From: Massilia yuzhufengensis
Lineage (GTDB): Bacteria; Pseudomonadota; Gammaproteobacteria; Burkholderiales; Burkholderiaceae_D
NCBI RefSeq assembly: GCF_900112225.1
Contig: NZ_FOLD01000001.1
Coordinates: 1 to 64,000, forward strand
Reading direction: 5' to 3'
DNA length: 64,000 bases
A model generated the notes under the pieces. The model was not told where the DNA came from. It made no database searches and was given only the letters and a program-made list of their open reading frames with translations. Position numbers and translations under genes: made by a program. Position 1 is the stretch's first letter; each line of letters starts with the position of its first letter. Positions 22,566 to 31,392 of this stretch are shown here, piece after piece.

Positions 22566-22829
22566 TGTGATACTTACAATATATGTGCGGATGGCCAGGG
22601 AGCGGCCAGCTCCTAACTGCTGAGAAGCATTCGGACAATCATACCCTTAAAAAGTAACAAAGATGTGATTATTTAATAGAATTTGCGTGTTTTAGATACT
22701 GCAAAGTCGGCCTGTATTCTAGCGCAAAAGGCAGAATATATCTTATAGGAAATATTATGCGCCGGCCGCACGCTTGTTCCCGAGCTTTATCGTCGCGGGA
22801 TAATCCGCCGGTAATCCGGCATATCAGGC

Positions 22830-23882
22830 TCAGGCGAGCTGGAAACGGAAGACGCCGTCAGCGTCTTTGGCGCGCCGCAGCATGCCGTCGCGCCAGAGTT
22901 TATGGAGGTGAGCCAGTGCCTCGCCCAGAGCGAAGCTGAGCTGGTGGGCATCGAGCTGGCGGCGGAACATGATGGGCACGATATCGACCGCCGACTGCGG
23001 CGCGACACAGGCCGCCATCACTTCCGCCAGGCGCGCCGTATGGTGGTCGCGCAGCTGCCGGATCCGGGTATGCAGGCCGCGGAAGGGCTTGCCGTGTGAA
23101 GGCAGGACTAAAGTGTCTTCCGGCAAGTTTGTGAACTTTTCCAGCGAGCGCAGGTACTGGTCGAGCGGATTGCCTTCAGGCTCGACCGCGAATACCGAGA
23201 CATTGGTCGAAATGCGCGGCAACACCATATCGCCGGAAATCAGCACATTCAATTGCTCGGAATACAGCGAGGCATGTTCGGGTGAATGGCCGAACCCGGT
23301 GATGACGCGCCAGTTATGGCTGCCGATCCGCACCAGGTCGCCGTCCTGCAGGCGGGTATAGGCGTCCGGCACGGCCGGCACCAAGGAGGGGTAGTAGTTC
23401 TTGCGGCTGCGCATCTGCTCGAGCAGGGCGGGATCCCTCAAGCCGTGGCGCTCGAAGTGGGGAATGGCCGAGGGACCATCGACACCCGGCAGCGCCGCCG
23501 CCATCATGCGGGCGAATCCGAACTCGCCGGCGGTGGTCCAGAACGACGCATCGAAACGCTTGCTGAGCCAGCCCGACAGGCCCACGTGGTCAGGGTGGCA
23601 ATGGGTGGCGAACACGCGCAGCAGCGGCGCGCCCTGCAGGCCACCGTCCAGCACGTCTTCCCAGGCGGCGCGGGTGGCGTCGGTGCCGGCCCCGCTGTCG
23701 ATCACGCTCCAGCCGCCGCGCCCTTCCTGCTCGTCTGCCAGGAGCCACAGGTTGATGTGGTCCAGGGCGAAGGGCAGCGGCATGCGGATCCAGGACAGGC
23801 CCGGCATCACTTCATGCACGAGGCCGGGCACGGGAATGGTGTCGCCAAATGGATAGTTCAGCTGGGCTTCGAGCGGGTTCAT
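22830..23882 (-). CDS. MBL-fold metallo-hydrolase
   Basis: A 350-residue cytoplasmic hydrolase of the metallo-beta-lactamase fold. The zinc motif His-Cys-His-Pro-Asp-His is at residues 94-99; further metal ligands fit 'GFGHSPEHASLY' and 'VLPSHGKPF'. A C-terminal winged-helix-like extension (about residues 285-350) resembles that of the glyoxalase II-like/LACTB2 group. The substrate is not evident. It is divergent from liuR and shares a 126-bp promoter region with it that holds a LiuR-like palindrome, so it may act on an acyl-CoA or thioester in leucine breakdown; that is inference only. Confidence 0.85.
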   Translation of the reverse strand: MNPLEAQLNYPFGDTIPVPGLVHEVMPGLSWIRMPLPFALDHINLWLLADEQEGRGGWSVIDSGAGTDATRAAWEDVLDGGLQGAPLLRVFATHCHPDHVGLSGWLSKRFDASFWTTAGEFGFARMMAAALPGVDGPSAIPHFERHGLRDPALLEQMRSRKNYYPSLVPAVPDAYTRLQDGDLVRIGSHNWRVITGFGHSPEHASLYSEQLNVLISGDMVLPRISTNVSVFAVEPEGNPLDQYLRSLEKFTNLPEDTLVLPSHGKPFRGLHTRIRQLRDHHTARLAEVMAACVAPQSAVDIVPIMFRRQLDAHQLSFALGEALAHLHKLWRDGMLRRAKDADGVFRFQLA

Positions 23883-23924
23883 ACCAAACTTTCTGTTCGT
23901 GATAAAGCGGGCGCGCTACAATGC

Positions 23925-23948
23925 GATTAACGTTAACGTAAACGGCAA
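23925..23948. promoter_or_regulatory. LiuR-like operator between MBL hydrolase and liuR
   Basis: A near-palindrome with core ACGTTAACGTAAACG, about 60 bases upstream of the liuR ATG. It shares the ACGTT-N-ACG core with the sites upstream of ivd and liuB. A TTAACG (23933-23938) and TAGATT (23959-23964) pair with a 20-bp spacer around it fits the long spacers of MerR-type promoters. Its position suits autoregulation of liuR. Confidence 0.7.
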
Positions 23949-24008
23949 TCCGCACCTGTAGATTGTAAGCGATTCCTTGTTTTGCTTCCCTTGACCGCAT
24001 AGCTCACC

Positions 24009-24410
24009 ATGGCCACTTATACCATCGCCGAACTGGCACGCGAATTCGACATCACGGCCCGCGCCATCCGGTTCTATGAGGACCAGGGCCTGCTGAGCCC
24101 CTCGCGCGAAGGCGTGGGCGGGCGCAACCGCGTCTACACCCCGCGCGACCGCACCCGCCTCAAGCTGACCCTGCGCGGCAAGCGCCTCGGCCTGACCCTG
24201 TCTGAAATCAAGAGCATCGTCGACATGTACGAGTCGCCGCGCGACACCGTGGCCCAGATCGACCGTTTCCTCGGCGTGCTGGCCCACCAGCGCGTGACCC
24301 TGGAGCAGCAGCGCGCCGACATCGAGATGGCGCTGGAAGAAATTGCCGCCCACGAAGAAGAATGCCGCCGCCTGCTGGCCGACAGTAGCGAGCGCCGCGA
24401 CGCCGCCTGA
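24009..24410 (+). CDS. liuR: LiuR, MerR-family regulator of leucine/isovalerate degradation
   Basis: A 133-residue MerR-type regulator: N-terminal winged helix 'YTIAELAREFDITARAIRFYEDQGLL' (residues 4-29), then a coiled dimerisation helix with 'EEIAAHEEECRRLL' and no metal-binding cysteine pair. The position directly before ivd and the recurrence of one palindrome at ivd, liuB and its own promoter point to LiuR, the known regulator of branched-chain amino acid breakdown in proteobacteria. It ends at its own terminator 12 bp later, so ivd has a separate promoter. Confidence 0.88.
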   Translation: MATYTIAELAREFDITARAIRFYEDQGLLSPSREGVGGRNRVYTPRDRTRLKLTLRGKRLGLTLSEIKSIVDMYESPRDTVAQIDRFLGVLAHQRVTLEQQRADIEMALEEIAAHEEECRRLLADSSERRDAA

Positions 24411-24421
24411 AGCCAGAACCA

Positions 24422-24445
24422 GGGGGCGAACTGCCCCCATTTTTT
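24422..24445 (+). terminator. intrinsic terminator of liuR
   Basis: A G5C/GC5 stem (24422-24427 with 24433-24438), five-base loop and a following ATTTTTT tract. It separates liuR from the ivd promoter. Confidence 0.88.
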
Positions 24446-24455
24446 GGCCTGTTAG

Positions 24456-24490
24456 TTGACGTTTACGTTAACGTAAGAGGCGAGTATGAT
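24456..24490 (+). promoter_or_regulatory. ivd promoter with LiuR-like operator
   Basis: The palindrome at 24456-24477 has the core ACGTTTACGTTAACGT and matches the sites at 23925 and 54127. A TATGAT -10 box (24485-24490) stands 17 bp from a TTTACG inside the palindrome (24462-24467), so the operator covers the -35 region, about 45 to 80 bases before the ivd start codon. Confidence 0.78.
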
Positions 24491-24534
24491 TCACCCTTGA
24501 TTCCTGCCCAACCACCGTTCACCGTGAGGACGAC

Positions 24535-25719
24535 ATGCTGCATCTCCCAGGCTTGACCTTTGACCATGGCGAAGACATCGCCGCGCTGCGCGAAGCGGTG
24601 CAACAGTTCGCCGCCGCCGAAATCGCACCGCGCGCTGCGGAGATCGATCGTTCCGACCAGTTCCCGATGGACCTGTGGAAGAAGATGGGCGAACTCGGCC
24701 TGCTGGGCATCACCGTGAGCGAGGAATACGGCGGCGCCAACATGGGCTACCTGGCGCACATCATCGCCATGGAAGAAATCTCGCGCGCCTCGGCCTCGGT
24801 CGGCCTGTCCTACGGCGCCCATTCGAACCTGTGCGTCAACCAGATCAAGCGCAACGGCACCGAAGAGCAGAAGCAGAAGTACCTGCCCAAGCTGATCTCG
24901 GGCGAGCACGTGGGCGCGCTGGCCATGTCCGAGCCGAACGCCGGTTCCGACGTGGTGAGCATGAAGCTGAAGGCCGAGCTCAAGGGCGACCGCTACGTGC
25001 TCAACGGCACCAAGATGTGGATCACCAACGGTCCGGACGCCGACACCCTGGTGGTGTACGCCAAGACCGACCTGGAAGCCGGCCCGCGCGGCATGACCGC
25101 CTTCCTGATCGAAAAGGGTTTTAAAGGTTTTTCAGTCGCGCAAAAGCTCGACAAGCTGGGCATGCGCGGCTCGCACACCGGCGAACTGGTGTTCCAGGAC
25201 TGCGAAGTGCCGGTCGAGAACATCCTGGGCGGCCTGGGCAAGGGCGTGAACGTGCTGATGTCGGGCCTGGACTTCGAGCGCACCGTGCTGTCGGGCGGCC
25301 CGCTGGGGATCATGTCGGCATGCATGGATTCGGTGGTGCCCTACATCCACGAGCGCAAGCAGTTCGGCCAGGCGATCGGCGAGTTCCAGCTCATGCAGGG
25401 CAAGATCGCCGACATGTATTCGACCATGATGGCCTGCCGCGCGTATGTGTACGCCGTCGGCCAGGCCTGCGACCGCGCCGACAACGCAGCTGCCGTGCGC
25501 GCACTGCGCAAGGACGCGGCCGGCGCGATTTTGTATTCGGCTGAAAAAGCGACGTGGATGGCGGGTGAAGCGATCCAGGCGCTGGGTGGGAATGGCTATA
25601 TCAACGAGTACCCGGTGGGCCGCCTGTGGCGTGACGCCAAGCTGTACGAGATCGGCGCGGGGACCAGCGAGATTCGCAGGATGCTGATTGGGCGGGAGTT
25701 GTTTGGTGAGACGATGTAA
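24535..25719 (+). CDS. ivd: isovaleryl-CoA dehydrogenase
   Basis: A 394-residue FAD enzyme that oxidises isovaleryl-CoA to 3-methylcrotonyl-CoA in leucine degradation, passing electrons to ETF. The flavin motif '[12 protein letters not shown]' is at residues 128-139. The catalytic base of this subfamily is a glutamate in the middle helix rather than near the C-terminus; here it is Glu248 in '[15 protein letters not shown]', which separates IVD from other acyl-CoA dehydrogenases. GAGGAC precedes the ATG. Known names are ivd and liuA. Its partners liuB, liuC and liuD lie 29 kb away in the same window. Confidence 0.95.
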   Translation: MLHLPGLTFDHGEDIAALREAVQQFAAAEIAPRAAEIDRSDQFPMDLWKKMGELGLLGITVSEEYGGANMGYLAHIIAMEEISRASASVGLSYGAHSNLCVNQIKRNGTEEQKQKYLPKLISGEHVGALAMSEPNAGSDVVSMKLKAELKGDRYVLNGTKMWITNGPDADTLVVYAKTDLEAGPRGMTAFLIEKGFKGFSVAQKLDKLGMRGSHTGELVFQDCEVPVENILGGLGKGVNVLMSGLDFERTVLSGGPLGIMSACMDSVVPYIHERKQFGQAIGEFQLMQGKIADMYSTMMACRAYVYAVGQACDRADNAAAVRALRKDAAGAILYSAEKATWMAGEAIQALGGNGYINEYPVGRLWRDAKLYEIGAGTSEIRRMLIGRELFGETM

Positions 25720-25810
25720 GTGAGAGGCGAAGGTGGGGATAAGGCGATGCGGCGAGATTTGCGCAACGCGTAGCTTATACGCGTAATTTTTCCTTCGCCA
25801 ACCTCAAGAC

Positions 25811-25838
25811 CGTCGTTCCGGCCTTCGCCGGAACGGCG
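25811..25838. repeat. dispersed repeat, single-arm copy
   Basis: CGTCGTTCCGG followed by a hairpin GTTCCGGC-CTTC-GCCGGAAC (25815-25834), matching one arm of the elements at 6140 and 32459. It lies between ivd and aceK and could help to end ivd transcription. Confidence 0.7.
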
Positions 25839-25947
25839 TGCAAGTGTGACGGCTAAGGCGTCTTGCTGCACCACGCTTCAGCGTCATGCACATCAGCAGT
25901 TACTGCCCTAGAATGTCCGCTCCACCTCCCAGCGCGCGAGACGAACG

Positions 25948-27744
25948 ATGACCCACGTGGCGTTCCCCAAACTGCTGTCGTCCCAGATCGCATTCGACAT
26001 CGCGCGCGCCATCCTGGATGGCTTCGACAAGCATTACCGCCTGTTCCGCCAGGCCAGCCAGCAGGCCAGGCGCTACTTCGAGACCGCCGACTGGGGCGCC
26101 GCGCAGCAGGCGGCGCGCGAGCGCATCGATTACTACGACCGGCGGGTGCAGGAATGCGTGCGCATCCTCGAGGACGAGTACACGCCCGAGGAGCTCAGCG
26201 ACCTGGTCTGGCCCGAAACCAAGCTGCACTACATAGGCCTGCTCTCGGGCCACAAACAACCGGAACTGGCCGAGACCTTCTTCAACTCGGTCAGCTGCAT
26301 CATTTTGCACCGCAGCTACTACCATAACGATTACATCTTCGTGCGCCCGGTGATCTCCACCGAGTACATCGAGACCGACGAGCCGCAGCCCACCTACCGC
26401 GTGTACTACCCCGCGGCCGACAGCCTGCGCTTTGCGCTCAAGCGCGTGGTGACCAACTTCCAGCTTGCCCTGCCTTTCGAGGACCTGGACCGCGATATCG
26501 CCCTTGTCGAGGCGCGCCTCACCGAGGCATTCGGACTCGACCGGGCGGAACCGAACCTGCAGCTGCAGGTGCTATCCAGCCTGTTTTTCCGGAACAAGGA
26601 AGCCTACATCGTCGGCCGCGCCATCAACGGCCCGCGCGACTACCCCTTCGTGATTCCGGCGCTGCACAACCGAAGCGGCCAGCTGGTGCTCGATACGGTG
26701 CTGCTGGACGTGTACCACATCACCCTGCTCTTCAGCTTCACGCGCGCCTACTTTTTGGTAGACATGGAAGTGCCGTCGGCGTTCGTGGGTTTCTTGCGCA
26801 GCCTGATGCCGCGCAAGCCGCGCAGCGAGATCTACACGGTGCTGGGGCTGCAGAAGCAGGGCAAGACGCTGTTCTACCGCGACTACCTGCAGCACCTGAA
26901 GCACAGTTCGGACAGCTTCCAGATTGCCCCCGGCATCCGCGGCCTGGTGATGCTGGTGTTCGAGCTGCCCTCCTTTCCCTATGTATTCAAGGTGATCAAG
27001 GATTTCTATCCGCCCCCAAAAGACACCACGCGCGCGCTGGTCAAGGAAAAATACCTGCTGGTGAAGCACCACGACCGGGTCGGGCGCATGGCCGATACGC
27101 TGGAATATTCGGACGTTGCCTTTCCGCTGGCGCGTTTTTCGGAAGAGCTCCTGGCCGAACTGAAGCAGTACGCGCCGTCGCTGGTGGAGATCGAGGGCGA
27201 GCGGATTATCGTGCACCACCTGTATATCGAGCGCCGCATGGTGCCGCTGAATATCTATCTCACCAATGCCCAGCAAGCCGGCCGGGACGACCTGGTCGAG
27301 CACGGCGTGCGCGAATACGGCAATGCGATCAAGGACCTGGTGGCGGCGAATATCTTCCCCGGCGATATGCTGTATAAAAATTTCGGCGTCACCCGTCACG
27401 GCCGCGTCGTGTTCTACGATTACGATGAAATCGACTACCTCACCGACTGCAACTTCCGCGATATCCCGCAAGCGCGCAACGACGAGGACGAGATGGCGTC
27501 CGAGCCGTGGTACCCGATCGGCAAGCACGACGTGTTTCCCGAACAATTTGGCCGTTTCCTCCTTGGTAATCCGAGGATCCGCCACCATTTCATGCAGCAC
27601 CACGCGGATCTGCTGACCCGCGATTTCTGGCAATCCCGCAAGGACCGCATCCTGGAAGGCGTCATCGACGACGTGTTCCCGTATCCCCAGCACATCCGCT
27701 TTTGCAACCAGACACCCACCCCTCTTTTGGAGAACACACAATGA
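25948..27744 (+). CDS. aceK: isocitrate dehydrogenase kinase/phosphatase
   Basis: A 598-residue bifunctional enzyme that phosphorylates and dephosphorylates isocitrate dehydrogenase and so sets the split between the TCA cycle and the glyoxylate shunt during growth on acetate or fatty acids. The N-terminal AceK block runs from '[20 protein letters not shown]', and the kinase-like C-terminal half contains '[17 protein letters not shown]' and '[24 protein letters not shown]'-like catalytic loop residues. The stop overlaps the thiolase ATG (ATGA), unlike the aceBAK operon of enteric bacteria. Length is slightly above E. coli AceK (578). Confidence 0.96.
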   Translation: MTHVAFPKLLSSQIAFDIARAILDGFDKHYRLFRQASQQARRYFETADWGAAQQAARERIDYYDRRVQECVRILEDEYTPEELSDLVWPETKLHYIGLLSGHKQPELAETFFNSVSCIILHRSYYHNDYIFVRPVISTEYIETDEPQPTYRVYYPAADSLRFALKRVVTNFQLALPFEDLDRDIALVEARLTEAFGLDRAEPNLQLQVLSSLFFRNKEAYIVGRAINGPRDYPFVIPALHNRSGQLVLDTVLLDVYHITLLFSFTRAYFLVDMEVPSAFVGFLRSLMPRKPRSEIYTVLGLQKQGKTLFYRDYLQHLKHSSDSFQIAPGIRGLVMLVFELPSFPYVFKVIKDFYPPPKDTTRALVKEKYLLVKHHDRVGRMADTLEYSDVAFPLARFSEELLAELKQYAPSLVEIEGERIIVHHLYIERRMVPLNIYLTNAQQAGRDDLVEHGVREYGNAIKDLVAANIFPGDMLYKNFGVTRHGRVVFYDYDEIDYLTDCNFRDIPQARNDEDEMASEPWYPIGKHDVFPEQFGRFLLGNPRIRHHFMQHHADLLTRDFWQSRKDRILEGVIDDVFPYPQHIRFCNQTPTPLLENTQ

Positions 27745-28940
27745 ATGATCCAGTCGTTATCGTTGGCGCCGCCCGTACCCCGATGGGTGCCTTCCAGGGC
27801 GATTTTTCGTCGAAGTCGGCGAGCGACCTCGGCGCGGTGGCGATCAAGGCGGCGGTGGAGCGCGCCGGCGTCGCCGCCGACGCGGTCGAACACGTCTACT
27901 TCGGCAACTGCCTGATGGCCGGCCAGGGCCAGGCCCCGGCGCGCCAGGCGCTGATCAAGGCCGGCCTGCCGATGTCCACCGGCGCCGTCACCCTGTCCAA
28001 GATGTGCGGCTCGGCGATGCAGGCCGCGATCTTCGCGCATGACCAGCTGCTGGCCGGCAGCGCCGATGTCGTCGTCGCGGGCGGCATGGAATCGATGACC
28101 AACGCGCCCTACCTGATCCCGAAGGCGCGCGGCGGCTACCGCATCGGCCACGCGACGATGTTCGACCACATGATGATGGACGGCCTGGAAGACGCCTACT
28201 CGCGCAACGAGAAGACCGGCGAAGGCCGCTCGATGGGTACCTTCGCCGAAGAGTGCGTGGCCACTTACCAGTTCACCCGCGAAGACCAGGACGCGTTCGC
28301 GATCGAATCGGTCAAGCGCGCCCAGAACGCCAGCAACGAAGGCTGGTTCAATTGGGAAGTCGCGCCGGTTTCCGTGGCCAGCCGCGCCGGCGAGGTCGTG
28401 GTCGAAAAGGACGAAGGCCCGATGAAGGCCAAGATCGACAAGATCCCTTCCTTGAGGCCCGCCTTCAAGAAGGACGGCACCGTGACCGCCGCCTCGTCCT
28501 CGTCGATCAACGACGGCGCCGCGGCCCTGGTGATGATGCGCGAATCGAAGGCGAAGGAACTGGGCCTGGCGCCGATCGCGCGCATCCTCGGCCACGCCAC
28601 CTTCGCCCAGGAACCGAACCTGTTCACCACCGCCCCGATCGGCGCGATGCACAAGCTGTTCAAGAAGACTGGCTGGACGGCGGCGGACGTCGACCTGTTC
28701 GAGATCAACGAAGCCTTCGCCGCGGTGCCGATGGCCGCCATGCGCGACCTCGACATTCCGCACAGCAAGGTCAACGTGCACGGCGGCGCCTGCGCCCTGG
28801 GCCACCCGATCGGCGCCTCCGGCGCGCGCATCATCGTGACCCTGCTCGGCGCGCTCAAGCGCACCGGCGGCAAGCGCGGCGTGGCCTCGCTGTGCATTGG
28901 TGGCGGCGAAGCCACCGCCATGGCGATCGAGCTGGTGTAA
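27741..28940 (+). CDS. acetyl-CoA C-acyltransferase (thiolase)
   Basis: A 399-residue thiolase. The nucleophilic cysteine is Cys89 ([11 protein letters not shown]), and the C-terminal motif '[17 protein letters not shown]' carries the second catalytic His and Cys region. It either condenses two acetyl-CoA or cleaves acetoacetyl-CoA/3-ketoacyl-CoA. The start is the ATG overlapping the aceK stop. It precedes an SDR and an acyl-CoA dehydrogenase, so use in beta-oxidation or at the acetoacetate end of leucine degradation is likely. Substrate length cannot be read from the sequence. Confidence 0.93.
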   Translation: MNDPVVIVGAARTPMGAFQGDFSSKSASDLGAVAIKAAVERAGVAADAVEHVYFGNCLMAGQGQAPARQALIKAGLPMSTGAVTLSKMCGSAMQAAIFAHDQLLAGSADVVVAGGMESMTNAPYLIPKARGGYRIGHATMFDHMMMDGLEDAYSRNEKTGEGRSMGTFAEECVATYQFTREDQDAFAIESVKRAQNASNEGWFNWEVAPVSVASRAGEVVVEKDEGPMKAKIDKIPSLRPAFKKDGTVTAASSSSINDGAAALVMMRESKAKELGLAPIARILGHATFAQEPNLFTTAPIGAMHKLFKKTGWTAADVDLFEINEAFAAVPMAAMRDLDIPHSKVNVHGGACALGHPIGASGARIIVTLLGALKRTGGKRGVASLCIGGGEATAMAIELV

Positions 28941-28950
28941 TTTACAAAAC

Positions 28951-28986
28951 GTGGTTAATGCGGCCAATTTACGTCGCATTAACCAC
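28951..28986. other. perfect 12-bp inverted repeat between thiolase and SDR genes
   Basis: GTGGTTAATGCG (28951-28962) pairs perfectly with CGCATTAACCAC (28975-28986) across a 12-base loop. No T-run follows, so it is not a standard terminator. It could be an operator for an unknown regulator or an RNA hairpin that protects the upstream aceK-thiolase message. Confidence 0.7.
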
Positions 28987-29020
28987 GAATTGAATTGAAT
29001 CCACACAAAAGGAGCCTGTC

Positions 29021-29689
29021 ATGCCTACTGCCTTGATCATCGGCGCGTCCCGCGGCATCGGTCACGAGATGGTGCGCCAGTACCGCCTCGATGGCTGGCG
29101 CGTCATCGCCACCGCGCGCAAGCGCGAAGACTGCGACGAACTGGCGCAGCTGGGGGCAGTGAGCTACCAGCTCGACGTCACCAGCGCCGATTCCATCGCC
29201 GCGCTGGGCTGGCAGCTCGACGACGAACAGGTGGACCTGGCCTGGATCGTGGCGGGCGTCTACGGCCCGGAACACGCCAGCTTCCCGACCGGCCCCGAAT
29301 TCGACGCCGTGATGCACACCAACGTGCTCGGCCCCATGCGCCTGGTTCCGATCGTGGCGCCGCTGGTCGCCACCAGGCACGGCAAGCTGGCGGTGCTGTC
29401 CTCGAAGATGGGCTCGATCGGCGCGCGCAGCTCTACCGAAGGCACGCTGTACCGCGCCAGCAAGGCCGCGCTCAACTCGGTGCTGGCCGATACCGCCATC
29501 ACCTACGGCGCGCAAGGCGCGACCTGCGTGGCCTTCCATCCGGGCTGGGTGCAGACCGACATGGGCGGCAGCGGCGCCACGCTCACGGTCGAACAGAGCG
29601 TGACCGCCCTGCGCGCCACGCTGGCCGGGCTCGACACCTCCAGCAACGGCGCCTTCCTGAACTACGACGGCAGCCCGATTCCCTGGTAA
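29021..29689 (+). CDS. SDR-family NAD(P)-dependent oxidoreductase
   Basis: A 222-residue short-chain dehydrogenase. The cofactor motif 'GASRGIG' is at residues 8-14, and the catalytic Ser128, Tyr144 and Lys148 (YRASK) are all present. The length is on the short side for classical SDRs, resembling the csgA/sniffer-like group. AAAGGAG precedes the ATG. Substrate unknown; the neighbours (thiolase, acyl-CoA dehydrogenase) suggest an intermediate of fatty-acid or branched-chain acyl metabolism. Confidence 0.88.
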   Translation: MPTALIIGASRGIGHEMVRQYRLDGWRVIATARKREDCDELAQLGAVSYQLDVTSADSIAALGWQLDDEQVDLAWIVAGVYGPEHASFPTGPEFDAVMHTNVLGPMRLVPIVAPLVATRHGKLAVLSSKMGSIGARSSTEGTLYRASKAALNSVLADTAITYGAQGATCVAFHPGWVQTDMGGSGATLTVEQSVTALRATLAGLDTSSNGAFLNYDGSPIPW

Positions 29690-29725
29690 CGCCCCAAACA
29701 ATACAAACTATATAAACGAGACACG

Positions 29726-30853
29726 ATGATACTGAGCGAAGAACACCAGATGATCCGCGACGCCCTGCGCAGCTTTTCGCAGGAGCGCCTGGCCCCCGGC
29801 GCCGCGCGCCGCGACAAGGAGCACACTTTCCCGAAGGACGAGCTGAAGGAACTGGCCGCGCTGGGCGCCTTCGGCGTCGCGGTGCCGGAAGAATACGGCG
29901 GCGCGGGCCTGGACTACGTGTCGCTGGCGCTGGTACTGGAAGAAATCGCGGCCGGCGACGGCGGCACCTCGACCATCATCTCGGTCAACAACTGCCCGGT
30001 GTGCTCGATCGCCATGATGTATGCGAACGAAGAGCAAAAGCAGCGCTTCTTGCGCCCGCTCGCGCAGGGCGAGATGCTGGGCGCCTTCGCCCTCACCGAA
30101 CCGCACGCCGGCAGCGACGCATCGAGCCTGCGCACCACCGCCACCCGCGACGGCGACGACTGGATCATCAACGGCACCAAGCAGTTCATCACCAGCGGCA
30201 AATACGGCGACGTCGCCATCGTCATGGCGGTCACCGACAAGGCGGCCGGCAAGAAGGGCATCAGCGCCTTCTGGGTGCCGACCGACACGCCCGGCTACAT
30301 CGTGGCCGGCATCGAAGAAAAGATGGGCCAGCACTCGTCCGACACCGCCCAGATCGTGTTCGAGAACTGCCGCGTGCCGCAGGCGAACCTGATCGGCATT
30401 GAGGGCATGGGCTACAAGATCGCCCTGTCGGGCCTGGAGGGCGGCCGCATCGGCATCGCCTCGCAGTCGGTCGGCATGGCGCGCGCCGCCTACGAGGCCG
30501 CGCTGGCGTATGCGAAAGACCGCGAGAGCTTCGGCAAGCCGATCTTCGAGCACCAGGCGGTGCAGTTCCGCCTGGCCGACATGGCGATGCAGATCGAGGC
30601 CGCGCGCCAGCTGATCCTGCACGCCGCGTCGATGAAGGATGCAGGGGTGCCCTGCCTGAAGGAAGCGGCGATGGCCAAGCTGTTCGCCTCCGAGATGGCC
30701 GAGCGCGTGGTCTCCAGCGCCATGCAGGTGTTCGGCGGCTACGGCTACGTGGCCGACTTCCCGGTCGAGCGCATCTACCGCGACGTGCGCGTGTGCCAGA
30801 TCTACGAGGGCACCAGCGACATCCAGAAGATCCTGATCGCACGCGCGCTTTGA
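29726..30853 (+). CDS. acyl-CoA dehydrogenase
   Basis: A 375-residue FAD enzyme of the acyl-CoA dehydrogenase family. It has the flavin-binding 'AFALTEPHAGSD' region and the catalytic Glu near the C-terminus in 'QIYEGTSDIQKI', the position used by short- and medium-chain and short/branched-chain enzymes and not by IVD. A second-step enzyme for isobutyryl- or 2-methylbutyryl-CoA or butyryl-CoA is likely; the exact substrate is not decided. It overlaps the next gene by one base (TGATG). Confidence 0.92.
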   Translation: MILSEEHQMIRDALRSFSQERLAPGAARRDKEHTFPKDELKELAALGAFGVAVPEEYGGAGLDYVSLALVLEEIAAGDGGTSTIISVNNCPVCSIAMMYANEEQKQRFLRPLAQGEMLGAFALTEPHAGSDASSLRTTATRDGDDWIINGTKQFITSGKYGDVAIVMAVTDKAAGKKGISAFWVPTDTPGYIVAGIEEKMGQHSSDTAQIVFENCRVPQANLIGIEGMGYKIALSGLEGGRIGIASQSVGMARAAYEAALAYAKDRESFGKPIFEHQAVQFRLADMAMQIEAARQLILHAASMKDAGVPCLKEAAMAKLFASEMAERVVSSAMQVFGGYGYVADFPVERIYRDVRVCQIYEGTSDIQKILIARAL

Positions 30854-31386
30854 TGGAGATTCGTCCGGCCACCGAGGCCGACCTGCCGGCGCTGTTCGCC
30901 TACCTGGGCGAGCAGCTGGCCGAGAACGGCCGCGACGGCACTCCGCTGTTCCAGCCGATGGAGCGCGTCGACACCGGCGTGCCGCCGGCGATGCGCGAGC
31001 GTTTCGCGGCCGGTGTGGCGACACCGGTCGGCCAGCCGGGCTGGCGGCATGTGTGGATCGCGCTCGACGACGCCGGCGAGGTTGCCGGCCACATCGACCT
31101 GCGCGGCCAGCCGGATGCGGCCTCCAGCCACCGCAGCCTGCTCGGCATGGGCGTGCGCCACGACCTGCGCCGCGCCGGCCTGGGCACGCGCCTGGTGCAC
31201 ACGGCGCTGGCCTGGGCCCGGAGCACGGGCTTCGACTGGGTCGACCTGGAAGTGCTGGCGCAGAATCACCAGGCACGCGCCCTCTACGCGCGCACCGGGT
31301 TCACCGAGACCGGAGTAGTAGCGGACCAGTACCGCATCGGCGGCGCGCAGGTGGGCGCCGTGTCGATGAGCATTCGCTTGCGCTGA
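30853..31386 (+). CDS. GNAT-family N-acetyltransferase
   Basis: A 177-residue acetyltransferase of the GNAT fold with acetyl-CoA-binding motif A in 'LLGMGVRHDLRRAGLGTRLVHTALAWA' and the following beta-strand 'WVDLEVLAQNHQARALYARTGF', which is the usual Asn-Ala-Tyr-Glu-like end of the domain. The ATG overlaps the acyl-CoA dehydrogenase stop, so it is part of that operon. The substrate is unknown and a metabolic link to the neighbours is not evident. Confidence 0.88.
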   Translation: MEIRPATEADLPALFAYLGEQLAENGRDGTPLFQPMERVDTGVPPAMRERFAAGVATPVGQPGWRHVWIALDDAGEVAGHIDLRGQPDAASSHRSLLGMGVRHDLRRAGLGTRLVHTALAWARSTGFDWVDLEVLAQNHQARALYARTGFTETGVVADQYRIGGAQVGAVSMSIRLR

Positions 31387-31392
31387 ACCCTG

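Noticed and set aside
22757-22939. A 60-codon plus-strand frame with an AGGA site
   Set aside because: More than half of it is antisense to the end of the MBL hydrolase gene, and the product is an Arg-rich sequence typical of shadow frames.
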